Below are positions 1 to 10,079 of a DNA stretch of 64,000 nucleotides, piece after piece. Made by a program: the position numbers and the translations under genes. The stretch is from Coriaria nepalensis (taxonomy: Eukaryota > Streptophyta > Magnoliopsida > Cucurbitales > Coriariaceae). The notes under the pieces were generated by a model that saw nothing but the letters and a program-made list of their open reading frames with translations, did no database searches and was not told the origin of the DNA. Location of the stretch: positions 4,784,001-4,848,000 of the forward strand of contig CP114483.1 of the NCBI GenBank assembly GCA_027186245.1. The letters run 5' to 3'. How positions within the stretch are numbered: the first letter of the stretch is position 1; every line of letters begins with the position of its first letter.

Positions 1-417
1 GGAAGCACGCAACTCCCACCTACCATCCCAAATCATGTAAGAAAAGGTAAACGAAATACACAAAAATTCCTTGAAATTACAGGTGATCGCTCTTAAATCG
101 CATAGAAAGTGAGAATTACAAACAAACTTCAGGAAGTCATCTTTATTTCAATAGTTGGTTCGAGAGGCAGAGATAACCCTTCTTCATCCATGTCATATGC
201 CTACTTCAAATTTTACCCGATTAGTGAATCATTTCTTTATAACCAAATTACAATTAACCGACATAAATGATTATTGGCCGGGAATGTTCATCAACTTGAA
301 ATTTTTTAAAAATAAAATCAAAATAAATAAATAAACCACGAAATCGTTTATCAAGGTAAAGAAAATTGTACTCGGCCCAAATTTTAAGAAATTTTTTTTT
401 CTTCAGAATTAAAAATT

Positions 418-420
<3 letters not shown>

Positions 421-448
<28 letters not shown>
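421..448. repeat. (TA)14 microsatellite in intron 1 of the TCP11-like gene
   Basis: Perfect TA dinucleotide run of 28 bases, lying only a few bases downstream (in gene orientation) of the exon 1 splice donor. Expected to be length-polymorphic. Confidence 0.95.
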
Positions 449-451
<3 letters not shown>

Positions 452-454
452 AAC

Positions 455-676
455 CTGTCGACGAAGATCAGCGTGACGAAGCTTCGCTTCGATTTCTTCA
501 ATCGTGCTAGGAATCTTACTCTCAACAAGAAGCCTCCGTTTAATCCTCCTCGGAATTCTTGAAGGCGAATAAGAAGATAAAGAAGAAGAAGACGCAAAAA
601 CATCGCTGATAAGAATATCCATGGCAATCCCCACCGCTCCCCTCCCTGACTCCGGCGACTCCACTCCTACCTCCAT
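455..676 (-). CDS. T-complex protein 11-like, first coding exon (partial gene)
   Basis: The ATG at 676-674 opens 74 codons ending at a CAG|GT splice donor (exon edge 455). The peptide begins MEVGVESPESGRG, has a basic stretch (RIPRRIKRRLL) and ends EEIEAKLRHADLRRQ, the conserved N-terminus of the plant T-complex-11 (TCP11) family as I remember it. An upstream in-frame start giving a longer product is less likely because that part is low-complexity leader sequence. The rest of the gene should lie left of the window; I could not recognise exon 2 in bases 1-454. Plant TCP11 proteins are large, coiled-coil-rich and poorly characterised. Intron 1 starts a few bases before a (TA)14 run. Confidence 0.75.
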
Positions 677-1459
677 CGCAAACTCTCGATCGCACTGAAG
701 AACTCCGACGGAAACAGAAATCGGTAAGTTAACAAACAAACTTTGAAAACTTTGATGAATTCCGTCACGAAATGAAGGAGGATAAAAGTTGTGTGAGAAA
801 AGGAAGAGAGAGAATGAGGACAAGAGAATTTTGGTTTGAAATTTTTTTCTTTTTCTTTTTCTTGGGTTTAACGTATTGAGAGTGAGAAAAAAAAAACTAT
901 TAATGAAGCGGAGCTTTACTTGTACGACTTTTGGGGTTCATCGCCACGTCAGCAATGACCCCCTACGGTAATTTCATCTTTCTTATTATTATTATTATAT
1001 TTTTACTATATTTTTAATATTAAATTTCATTTAAATCATTAAATATCACGACCATAAATTTTATGATAATTGCATAAATCATATCTCAAATAATAATAAT
1101 TCTATATAAAATTAAGTTTATATTATAATAAATATTTAATTTATGCAATATTTTTATAAAAAAATATATAAAATATTTTTTATTTATTAAAAAAAAATTG
1201 ATTAATTAAGAAAATAAATCTTCACGATACATCTTTTTATCATAAAGAGTGGAAAAAAAATGATATTAAATTTATCAAATCATTTTCATTTATTCTTTAA
1301 TATATTAATTTACATTAAAATGAGCTTTATATTTTTTTTTATATGATTTAATAGATAAAATAATTGCATTAATTAAAAAGATAAAATCAATTTTCATAAT
1401 TAATTCATGTCTTGACATTTCAACTCTTTATTGCTTTCTTTTTAGTGAATAAAAAATAA

Positions 1460-1512
<53 letters not shown>
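1460..1512. repeat. (TTA)n microsatellite, about 17 units
   Basis: Uninterrupted TTA trinucleotide run of roughly 53 bases in AT-rich spacer. Confidence 0.95.
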
Positions 1513-3699
1513 CAAAAAACACAACACCTTTCACATGCCCTATCATTTCGCAATTAGGTTAGATTAAGACTAATATAGTTATATATATATATATGTAATA
1601 TAATGTCAAATGATTCTTCCCAAAAGTAATTGAATGAAGATTCCTATCAATAGGAATCATTAAGTTTGAATTGCCTAATCTACTCTCTTCTCAATTCTTC
1701 CACAAAGAAGTGGAACCCTCTCAATGGCTAGTGGAAGAACGAACATTTAGTTATTATTATTTAGTTCGTTTTTCTTTCTTACTATTTTTGTCTAATTAAG
1801 TCTTAAGATTTAAAAGGAGGAAGTGATGTTAATAGTCAAAGAGTAGTGTAATGATGATAATGTTAAGGAGAGGTGGCTTAGTTGTGGGTTGGGGGTTGTT
1901 GTAGTGGTGTATAACGGTAGTGGGTATGTTTGGTTTATTTTACTGGGTTAGGTTTACACATTCGCAATACGTGAAAAAAAATATATAACGAGGATAAAAT
2001 TGTCATTTCAAAAATAATAAAAAAATTATTTACCTTTTTAATATTCAAATTAGTAACTTTTGGTTTTGGAAGTCGCCTCCCTTTCCGGTGAAGACTACTT
2101 ACTACTACTAACTACAATACGATACGACTCTTCGGTGTGAAGAAAAGGCGGTGATTTTTAAATCGACGTAAGGCCACGTCATCAAATTGAATTGTGCGGT
2201 CAACTTTTGAACACAAGACTCCGTGAATTAGGAAACACGGTTCGTACTCCATCTTACGCGCTAGAGTATTCAAAAGGAGTGTACTCGCTGTCGCTTTTTC
2301 TCACATGTCCGTTAATGAAGATCAGCAACCGAGCCTGTGCCAACTGTTTGGGTTTATCCATACCCGTTTGTGTCTTTTGGGCCCTACTGTTTTTATGTCC
2401 ATACACGCATAAACTGCTTTGGGTTGGATTTTAGCGTGTTTTGGATTTCGTTACGAATCTTGTGTTTGACGCGAAAAATGTTGTAACCAAAATCTCTCGT
2501 CTTGTACTCACAAATATAATTTTTGTACAATCCGCGAGCAAGCATATTATGCTATGTCGTTGATATAAATGAATATTTATTTTAATTATTATAAAAAATA
2601 TATATATTTAAATAAAAATATATTATTATTTAAACTTCATTATTTGGGTAGAAGTGAAAGAGTAGGTTATTTATGACAACACATTCTCGTATCTTAAAAT
2701 CAGTTTTGTCAAAAATATGAGTAGACCAAAATTTATTATTCAGCTTCAAAACCCATTTGATAAATTATGTATTTTTTATTTTATTTTTTGGTAAAAAAGA
2801 AACAGAAAAATTGTATCTATATATTGAAAAACTATTAATATTGATTTATATTTTTTTTTGTATTTTAGGGTCCTTTTTTTTGACTTTTTTCCAAAAAAAA
2901 AAAAAATATTTTTTATATTTTTTCTAACACTAAAATTTCTTGCCAAACGGTCTTGTCCCCTGCACAAAATCCTTTTTTTTTTTTCGTTGAGGATACAAAA
3001 GATTTTGGAAGTTGTGCTAAGTATGATTTTTTTTCTTTCTTATTTTATATGCAAATCAAATAGTAAAATAAAATAATTTTTCATCTTATTTTCATAAATA
3101 AAAAAATCGAATCAAATATATCTTAGTGAGATTATTAGGAATATTTAAATATAGAATATTTATAACATAAAAACACATTGTGAATGCTTATATGACAACA
3201 CCAAATTTCATTATAACTATAAATGTCACTTTTATATATAAAAATGAGTAAATTGTCAGTTTTCGGTAAAATTGAAAATATAACTGAACCGGATGGTCAC
3301 CGATTTAACCAAAAAAACAAATCGGAATCGAACTAGTATTAAGATTAGTTGGTTTCAATCGAAACCGGTTCAGTGTTTTTTGGGTTTTTTTGTCATTTTT
3401 TTCTATTTTCTATAATTTCATTTAATTGTAATATTATATCGTGATGTATGTAATTGATGAACGTATATATTATTTAATAATTTATTTTAGAGTTACCTTC
3501 AATTAATATTATATTTGATGAACGTTCGACGTTATAACAACTAAAAAATATTATTTTAACTTAATATCATAATCAAAACAACTTTTAAATATATAATAAA
3601 TTCATAAATATTAATCAATATCTAGATGTATATACTATGCATTGTGATTGTGTTTTTAAGGCCCCATCATAAAAGTAATCAATATCAATATCATATGCT

Positions 3700-4015
3700 A
3701 GTTTATTTTACGAGTCGAAGAGTCATCTACTGGTCGAAGGGTCAAAGGCTCATCGACTCGTAGAATATCATAAGTTATAAACTTATAATCATAATTTTTA
3801 GTTTACTCGAATGGTCAAAAGTCTCATTGATCCGTAAAGTAAACTAGAAATTATGATACTCTATGGGTCAATGAAGCTTTCGACTCGTAGAGTGTCATAA
3901 GTTATAATCATATTTCTAATTTACTCGAAGGGTTAATGAGGCTTTTGACCCGTAGAGTATCATAAGTTATAATTATATTTTTAGTTTACTCGAAAGGTCA
4001 ATGAGACCTTCGATC
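3700..4015. repeat. Cluster of mixed direct and inverted copies of a ~66-bp unit
   Basis: The phrase TTTACTCGAA...GGTC followed by TTCGACYCGTAGAGTATCATAAG recurs in order at about 3803, 3921 and 3987 (last spacing 66 bp). An inverted copy around 3850-3895 pairs with its neighbour: ATGATACTCTATGGGTC faces GACTCGTAGAGTGTCAT across about 12 bases, giving an imperfect 17-bp stem. Nature of the unit unknown. Confidence 0.7.
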
Positions 4016-4223
4016 TTGTGATCCTTAGAATAAATAAATAAATAAATACTAAATTTTTTATTTTTAGTTTCTACGATGGTTTTTTTCTCTCACCCCTACT
4101 TATATGATAAGTAATGTGATCTCCGAAAATGACATTTGTAACTATTATGAGAATTAATTTGTCACATCATATACATGTAAATGGTTTTGTACTGTTCAAA
4201 TTTAGTTGGTCACATTCTACCTC

Positions 4224-4323
4224 CTCGACATGTTGAACGTGGTAGAACTTAGAAGAGATGGTAAAAAGAAAATCTCGACATGTTGAACGTGGTAGAACCT
4301 AGAAGAGATGGTAAAAAGAAAAT
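4224..4323. repeat. 50-bp tandem duplication (two copies)
   Basis: Two adjacent 50-bp copies beginning CTCGACATGTTGAACGTGG at 4224 and 4274, differing at one visible position (ACTT versus ACCT). Simple local duplication. Confidence 0.9.
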
Positions 4324-5323
4324 CTTAGATGGATGTAGCATCATGTAGGTCATACGATTCTTTTGAGCGGGTAAGATTTATAGGTATGGAGCATAATTTC
4401 TATGAACAAAATTCCTCCTCATTAAGATGATGTAGAAAAGAAAGGGGGAAAAAAAACGTACGATTAAATGGAGACTATGTCTCTTTCTTATATCTTGAAA
4501 ATGTAAGAGAAACTTTGGTAGTCCGAAGACTTGATTCAAAGTAGACAGAGACATCATCGCTTATTTCTCACTCCTGGAAAATTCAGGTATTAGAAAAGCT
4601 TTGGATAGATCCAATGTATATACCAAGTTTTGGGTCCCATACTCTGCTTCTTACTGCACGTACGAGACTGTATCTAGTATCTTAGATGTATATCAGATAT
4701 GTGAGTGAGGTAAAGTCGGGCCTATCGTTTGGGATTCACTATCTTCTCTATGTAAGGTAGTATACACCTGAAGCATTGGATAGATTCTCGCACCGCGCGT
4801 GCCCGGATGTGGCAGAGAATGATGAGTCCAAGTGCAGAGAGCACGTCCACGTAGGTAGTTCTTTTATTCCGGCGAAATGAAACCGACTGGGTGGAAAAAC
4901 AGTTAATTTTAGCCGAAATGATGGTGCTTCCTGGGACATTCTCAGCTCTTAGATGCACGACAGACGGCCTGGATCAAAGCGTAGCATGGAAGGTGGTAGG
5001 CGTGGAATCCAACTTAGCTTAGGTCCCATACTGTCATACAAGCTTCTCACTAGGCAAGGTTTGGAGCAAATTTTCAATGTGAAATGGTAAATGATTTCAG
5101 ACCACCTGACCAACAATTCTATGGAAAAATCTAGGCCAAGATACGGAAGATTTGACAGCCCAAGACCTGAGTTTAATGAAGTCTCCTCACCATTCTAACT
5201 GCACCCTAAAGAAAAAATCTATATATCAAAAAACTCTTGCTTGCGTTTTGCAGCTAAAAGCAACTACTCATCCTCCTTTTTCATTCACTTATTTCTTGTA
5301 CCTTTCACCTTTGTTGAACAAGT

Positions 5324-8300
5324 ATGGAATATTTTATTCTTCTTTACCATGTAAGCTTACTTCTCTGCTTCATATCGGGATCTTCTTCTTCTTCTTCTCC
5401 ATCTTCTTCCGAACAAAGTTCAACTTTGCTGCAATTCAAGAAAAGTTTCACCATAGAAAGTTTTGCATCTTCAAACTGTGAAGAGTATGCTGGTATTGTT
5501 TCTTATCCAAAAACAGATACTTGGAAGGAAGGCACGGATTGTTGTGAATGGGATGGGATCAAATGTGACAAGGGTCTAGTTGTTGCAATGGACCTTAGTT
5601 GCAGTTGGCTTAATGGTCCCATTTATTCTAACAACATTCTTTTCCTTCTTTCCCATCTTCAGAGATTGAATCTGGCTTTCAATGACTTCAATCAGTCCCC
5701 AATCTCATCCGGGTTTGCTCAATTTAAGCATTTGACACATCTAAATCTCTCTAACTCGAGATTTTCCGGCCAAATCCCATTTAGTATCTCAAGCTTGTCC
5801 CATCTTGTTTCCCTTGATATCTCTTGCGATTACTATGAAGAGGGTGATATAATAGAACTTGAAAAATCCGTTTGGAAAGGACTTGTCAAAAACTTGACAG
5901 AATTGAGGGAACTTTTTCTCAATCAAGTAGACATGTCTTCTATTCAACCCAGGTCTCTGAGTAATCTGTCTCTCTCTTTAACCTCTCTCAGTCTGTCATA
6001 CTCAGAGCTGCATGGAGACCTTCCAAATGACATCATAAATCGGCCAAAAATCCATATGCTTAATCTCGGATGGAATGCAGGGCTTACCGGCCATTTTTCA
6101 GAGTCTATTTCGCCTAATTCTTCCCTAGAAATCTTGGATTTATCTTCAACTGGTTTTTCGGGTGCATTACATGATTCAGTTGGGAATCTAAAGTTCTTGA
6201 AGAACCTGAATCTGCAAGGCTGTAATTTTACGGGATCACTACCACTATCCATTGGGAAACTCACGGAAATCACTTTGTTGGACCTTTCAGAAAACCAATT
6301 CAGTGGTCAGATTCCATCCACAGTTTCAAACCTCAAGCAACTCACTGACTTGGTCCTTTCACTTAATGCATTTACAGGCCCTATTCCAGATGCTTTTGGT
6401 AGCCTTAGAAAGCTGACCCGATTGTTACTAAGACAAAATAATTTAATGGGTCAATTGCCAACATCCATATTCACTTTGAATCAACTTTCTTATCTGGATG
6501 TCTCTGAAAATCAATTGGTTGGCGGCATTCCTATCCTGGCAAGTAAGCTTCCAAATTTAGTTCAATTATACCTGTCTTCTAACTCACTGAATGGAAGCAT
6601 ACCTAATTGGATTTACGGTTTGAAATCTTTGAAGTATCTTGGTCTAAGAGAGAATCAACTCAGTGGTCCGATTGGTGAGTTCAGATATGCTTCCTTGGAG
6701 CATCTAGATCTGGGTTCCAACAAGTTTGAAGGATATATACCTAGTTCCATCTTTGAACAAGTTAACCTGGTTGACTTGAGCATTTCGTCAAACAGATTGA
6801 GTGGCGATGTGAACTTAGAGATGATGTCAAAGCTCAAATCTCTCGAGTTCCTTGATCTCTCTAACAATAACCTTACATTGTTCAACCAGAGCAGCAATGC
6901 GAACCCAGATCATCATATCCTCCCCAATCTCAAACAGTTGATTTTATCATCATGTGGCGTCAGAGAATTCCCATACTTTCTGAGAAACCAAGCAAATTTG
7001 AAGTGGTTGGATCTCTCCAACAACCAAATCCATGGAAGAATTCCAGAATGGGTTTCGAATATGGGAAATAATTCATTGTATTACTTGAATCTTTCACACA
7101 ATTTTTTAACAAGTATAGAGCAACTTCCATGGAAGAACCTGGAGTTTCTTGATCTTCATGAAAACCTATTGACCGGATTGATCCCGATTTGTCCACCTTC
7201 CATGATTATTTTTTCAGTCTCAAACAATCAGTTGAGTGGAAACATACCTTCTTTCTTATGCAACATGAGTGCCCTAGACGTTCTTGATCTCTCTGATAAC
7301 ACCATGAGTGGAACCATCCCTCCATGTTTGACTAATTCAAGTAGTCGTCTCTCAGTATTGGACTTGTCGAACAACAGATTTAATGGCACCATTCCCGATA
7401 TGTTTGACAAGGGAAATCAGTTCAGGAATCTTGAGTTGAACAATAATCAGTTAGAAGGAGCCTTACCGCCATCATTGAAAAACTGTGAAATGTTGGAAGT
7501 TTTGGATGTTGGAAAGAACAACATTACCGACACTTTCCCTCACTGGTTAGAGGCTCTTCCTAACCTTCGAGTTCTTGTTCTTCGAGCAAACAGATTTCAT
7601 GGGGTTTTGCCCAATTCCAGCAGGCAATTGTTTGCTTTTCCAAATCTACGAATCATAGACCTATCTCATAATCATTTCACCGGTCCTCTACCAACGAATT
7701 ACTTCGAGATCTTCACAGCCATGATGATTACAGATGGGGGAAAAACAGCTCCTTTGAAGGTCATGGGACAAAAATTTTATCAGGATTCTGTGATGGTGAC
7801 AATAAAAGGACAACAAATCAAATTAGTGAAAATCATCAACATTTTCACAGCAATTGACCTCTCCAACAATGCTTTTGAAGGAGAAATTCCAGAAGCAATC
7901 GGAAAGCTAATATCACTCAAAGGACTCAATCTTTCACAAAATGTTCTCATTGGTCATATTCCTACATCATTAGGACACTTGACCAATCTCGAATGGTTGG
8001 ACCTTTCTACAAATAGATTAACAGGAGAGATTCCTGGTGAGCTCCTAGTTTTGACCTCCCTTTCATTTTTGAATCTTTCAAAAAATCAGTTGGCAGGGCC
8101 TATACCTCAAGGGAATCAGTTTAATACATTTGAAAATGAATCGTACGATGGAAACTTGGGATTGTGCGGATTTCCATTAACAAAAAAATGCAATAGCAGG
8201 GACCAAGGAGAAGTTTCAGGTACCCCGTTGGCCTTCCAAGAGGAAGATGACTCAAGTTTTTTTAGTGGATTTGGTTGGGAAGCTGTGTTGACTGGGTACA

Positions 8301-8422
8301 GTAGTGGTTTCGCATTTGGCGTCTTTTTAGGCTATCTTGTATTTTTTTATAGGAAGACTCCATGGCTGACTAGTAGGAATCCAAGTAATGGAAGAAGAAG
8401 AAGAAGATACTTCCAGGGGTGA
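5324..8422 (+). CDS. LRR receptor-like protein (Cf/RLP type), intronless, 1032 aa
   Basis: A cell-surface receptor-like protein without a kinase domain. Residues 1 to about 27 form a signal peptide ending in a Ser-rich stretch. The LRR N-cap contains the Cys pair and Trp of CCEWDGIKC (73-81). A long run of plant-type LRRs (LxxLxLSxNxxxGxIP) follows, interrupted near the C-terminus by a non-LRR island (around NYFEIFTAMMITDGG) and then the last four LRRs. An acidic juxtamembrane part (EEDDSSF) precedes one membrane helix (about 987-1008) with glycines at 991, 995, 999 and 1003, and a short basic tail with five arginines. Known family members sense pathogen or developmental ligands and signal through the adaptor kinase SOBIR1, contacting it by a membrane GxxxG motif. 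The frame is open from ATG to stop with no introns, typical of the family. The ligand cannot be predicted. Confidence 0.9.
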   Translation: MEYFILLYHVSLLLCFISGSSSSSSPSSSEQSSTLLQFKKSFTIESFASSNCEEYAGIVSYPKTDTWKEGTDCCEWDGIKCDKGLVVAMDLSCSWLNGPIYSNNILFLLSHLQRLNLAFNDFNQSPISSGFAQFKHLTHLNLSNSRFSGQIPFSISSLSHLVSLDISCDYYEEGDIIELEKSVWKGLVKNLTELRELFLNQVDMSSIQPRSLSNLSLSLTSLSLSYSELHGDLPNDIINRPKIHMLNLGWNAGLTGHFSESISPNSSLEILDLSSTGFSGALHDSVGNLKFLKNLNLQGCNFTGSLPLSIGKLTEITLLDLSENQFSGQIPSTVSNLKQLTDLVLSLNAFTGPIPDAFGSLRKLTRLLLRQNNLMGQLPTSIFTLNQLSYLDVSENQLVGGIPILASKLPNLVQLYLSSNSLNGSIPNWIYGLKSLKYLGLRENQLSGPIGEFRYASLEHLDLGSNKFEGYIPSSIFEQVNLVDLSISSNRLSGDVNLEMMSKLKSLEFLDLSNNNLTLFNQSSNANPDHHILPNLKQLILSSCGVREFPYFLRNQANLKWLDLSNNQIHGRIPEWVSNMGNNSLYYLNLSHNFLTSIEQLPWKNLEFLDLHENLLTGLIPICPPSMIIFSVSNNQLSGNIPSFLCNMSALDVLDLSDNTMSGTIPPCLTNSSSRLSVLDLSNNRFNGTIPDMFDKGNQFRNLELNNNQLEGALPPSLKNCEMLEVLDVGKNNITDTFPHWLEALPNLRVLVLRANRFHGVLPNSSRQLFAFPNLRIIDLSHNHFTGPLPTNYFEIFTAMMITDGGKTAPLKVMGQKFYQDSVMVTIKGQQIKLVKIINIFTAIDLSNNAFEGEIPEAIGKLISLKGLNLSQNVLIGHIPTSLGHLTNLEWLDLSTNRLTGEIPGELLVLTSLSFLNLSKNQLAGPIPQGNQFNTFENESYDGNLGLCGFPLTKKCNSRDQGEVSGTPLAFQEEDDSSFFSGFGWEAVLTGYSSGFAFGVFLGYLVFFYRKTPWLTSRNPSNGRRRRRYFQG

Positions 8423-10079
8423 TTGCAAGCATAGAAATTCGAGTAGTTACCATATACACTATCTCCCTAAGATAATTTTCATCATTACGATGAGTTGTTG
8501 TATTTTGATGCTATCGGGGATGAAATTAATAAGAAGACTAACTTTGCAGTCTTTAATGGCAGGTCACAGACTCGCAATTACTGAGTAGACCCAAGGAAAT
8601 GGTGAACCTTTTTTTTACAATTTTCTAGGAAACCAGGTGAGCAATTTATATATACAATAGACCTGCTAACAAAACCATTAGCTACAGGGAGTGATCAGCA
8701 GAAATCCAAAGAAATATATCTGAAAGCCTAGAGAGAAGGAAGAAAACTAGATAGCCAATAAATCATTTAAACAGAAATTTCTCATGAACACTGTTTCAAA
8801 GATTAAAGTAGTAAGCCATTGACCGTGCAAGATCGGAATAAAGACGATATTTCATCAACGATAAAAGAACCATTTCAGCCCGTACGAACTTTCAAACGAA
8901 ATCAGAGATCAAAAGCGTGAGAAAATCAAAGCAATCAAATCAGAAACCCTAATATTTCACTGAAAATGAATAAAGCTCGAAGGCGAAGGGTTTCATATTC
9001 ACATACAGAAGGGCGTCACTACAAGATCTGACACTACATCGTCTTCTGTGATCTTCACAAGCTTCAGCTGCAATTGATGGCTAGTGAAAAGCTCTGGCGG
9101 CCGACACCTCTAATCAAAACTAACGGTTCAAATTGTGCCCGTTTACCGCCAAAACGGAAAACATCTTCATTATTTTAGTAAAATTTTGTAAAATATTAAA
9201 AATAAATTACATTAAATTATCATTCTTATCTTTAAATTTTAATGTCTCTTCATATTCTTCTCAATATCCCAACACTTCCTCTTCATCCTCATCAATCTCT
9301 TTCTTTCTTTATTTCAATGGGAAAATCGAAAAGAGGATTGCGGTACTATTACTAGGAAAGAGAGATGGGTGGGGGGAAGCATTGATGTTGAAGGTTGTGG
9401 TGGCAACAGCTACAAAGATTATGGTCAGCCTGATAGTTGAAAACATAGAATAATGAGTTGTGAATCTAATATAATGAAAGCAAATTTTAGTGATCATAAA
9501 GATGAAATGATACTAACTGAAAAAATAGTAATTAGAGAGGATTTTTTTTCATTGAATGAAAAATTTTCATTCCATTAGAAAGAAATTACAAATTAGATAC
9601 ATAACTACGAATCAAAATTCTGAAAACAAATCCTAGTATTATCCTTTTGAAAACAAAACTCACGTTCAAAACATTTTAATACAACTTAAAAGAAAAAAAA
9701 ATTCAATAATATTATAATAAAAAATACTACAAAGACTTGATTACTCATCTTTTCTATAACGCTCACTATCAATAGACTTAAAATTTGAGAAGATATAAAA
9801 TAGCGTTGGAATTAGAGATTACTTTTTGTGCTAAAAATCTTCAAAATAAGAACTAACTTAAATAGAAGAAACAAAAAAACTATTTTTAAGATGATTGGTA
9901 GGGTAAAGGGCTTTTATTGGGAAAGATTCTTAAAGAGTAATAACTCCACTCTTTTTTTCACGACACAATAGCTTTTTTTTTTTTACCATTTATAAAATAT
10001 AAATAAAAATATGAAATTTATAAAGTACCTTTAGAACAAAAAATTATGAAATGACTAGAATTCTCATCCCTACTAATGA
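8423..10079. other. Intergenic region downstream of the RLP
   Basis: Likely holds the RLP 3' UTR. Around 8930-9140 the base composition is less AT-rich and there is a TTAGGGTTT-type box on the minus strand (near 8945), which could mark a promoter or a gene remnant. The only frames there are short (a 33-codon plus-strand frame near 9077 and a minus-strand stretch ending near 9000), and neither matches a family I recognise. The rest is AT-rich with no supported gene. Confidence 0.5.

Larger units (their letters stand above)
677..5323. other. AT-rich intergenic spacer between TCP11-like gene and RLP
   Basis: No gene recognised. It should hold the promoter and leader of the TCP11-like gene (leftmost part, reading left) and the RLP promoter (rightmost part). 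Short reading frames (for example near 2192-2434 and 4722-4958) are isolated, match no family I know and have no splice context. Contains a TTA microsatellite, a cluster of direct and inverted repeats near 3.7-4.0 kb and a 50-bp tandem duplication, listed separately. Confidence 0.7.

Noticed and set aside
1..454. Second exon of the TCP11-like gene
   Set aside because: No stretch encodes the expected coiled-coil continuation with a proper acceptor; it probably lies outside the window.
2192..2434. 80-codon plus-strand frame
   Set aside because: No family resemblance, no splice partners, isolated in AT-rich spacer.
5152..5481. 109-codon plus-strand frame overlapping the RLP start
   Set aside because: Overlaps the signal-peptide region of the RLP in another frame; low-complexity hydrophobic text from a CT-rich leader.
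9000..9180. Possible small gene (33-codon plus frame or minus-strand exon) near a TTAGGGTTT box
   Set aside because: Both readings are short, have stops close by and match nothing I recognise. Kept only as a note.
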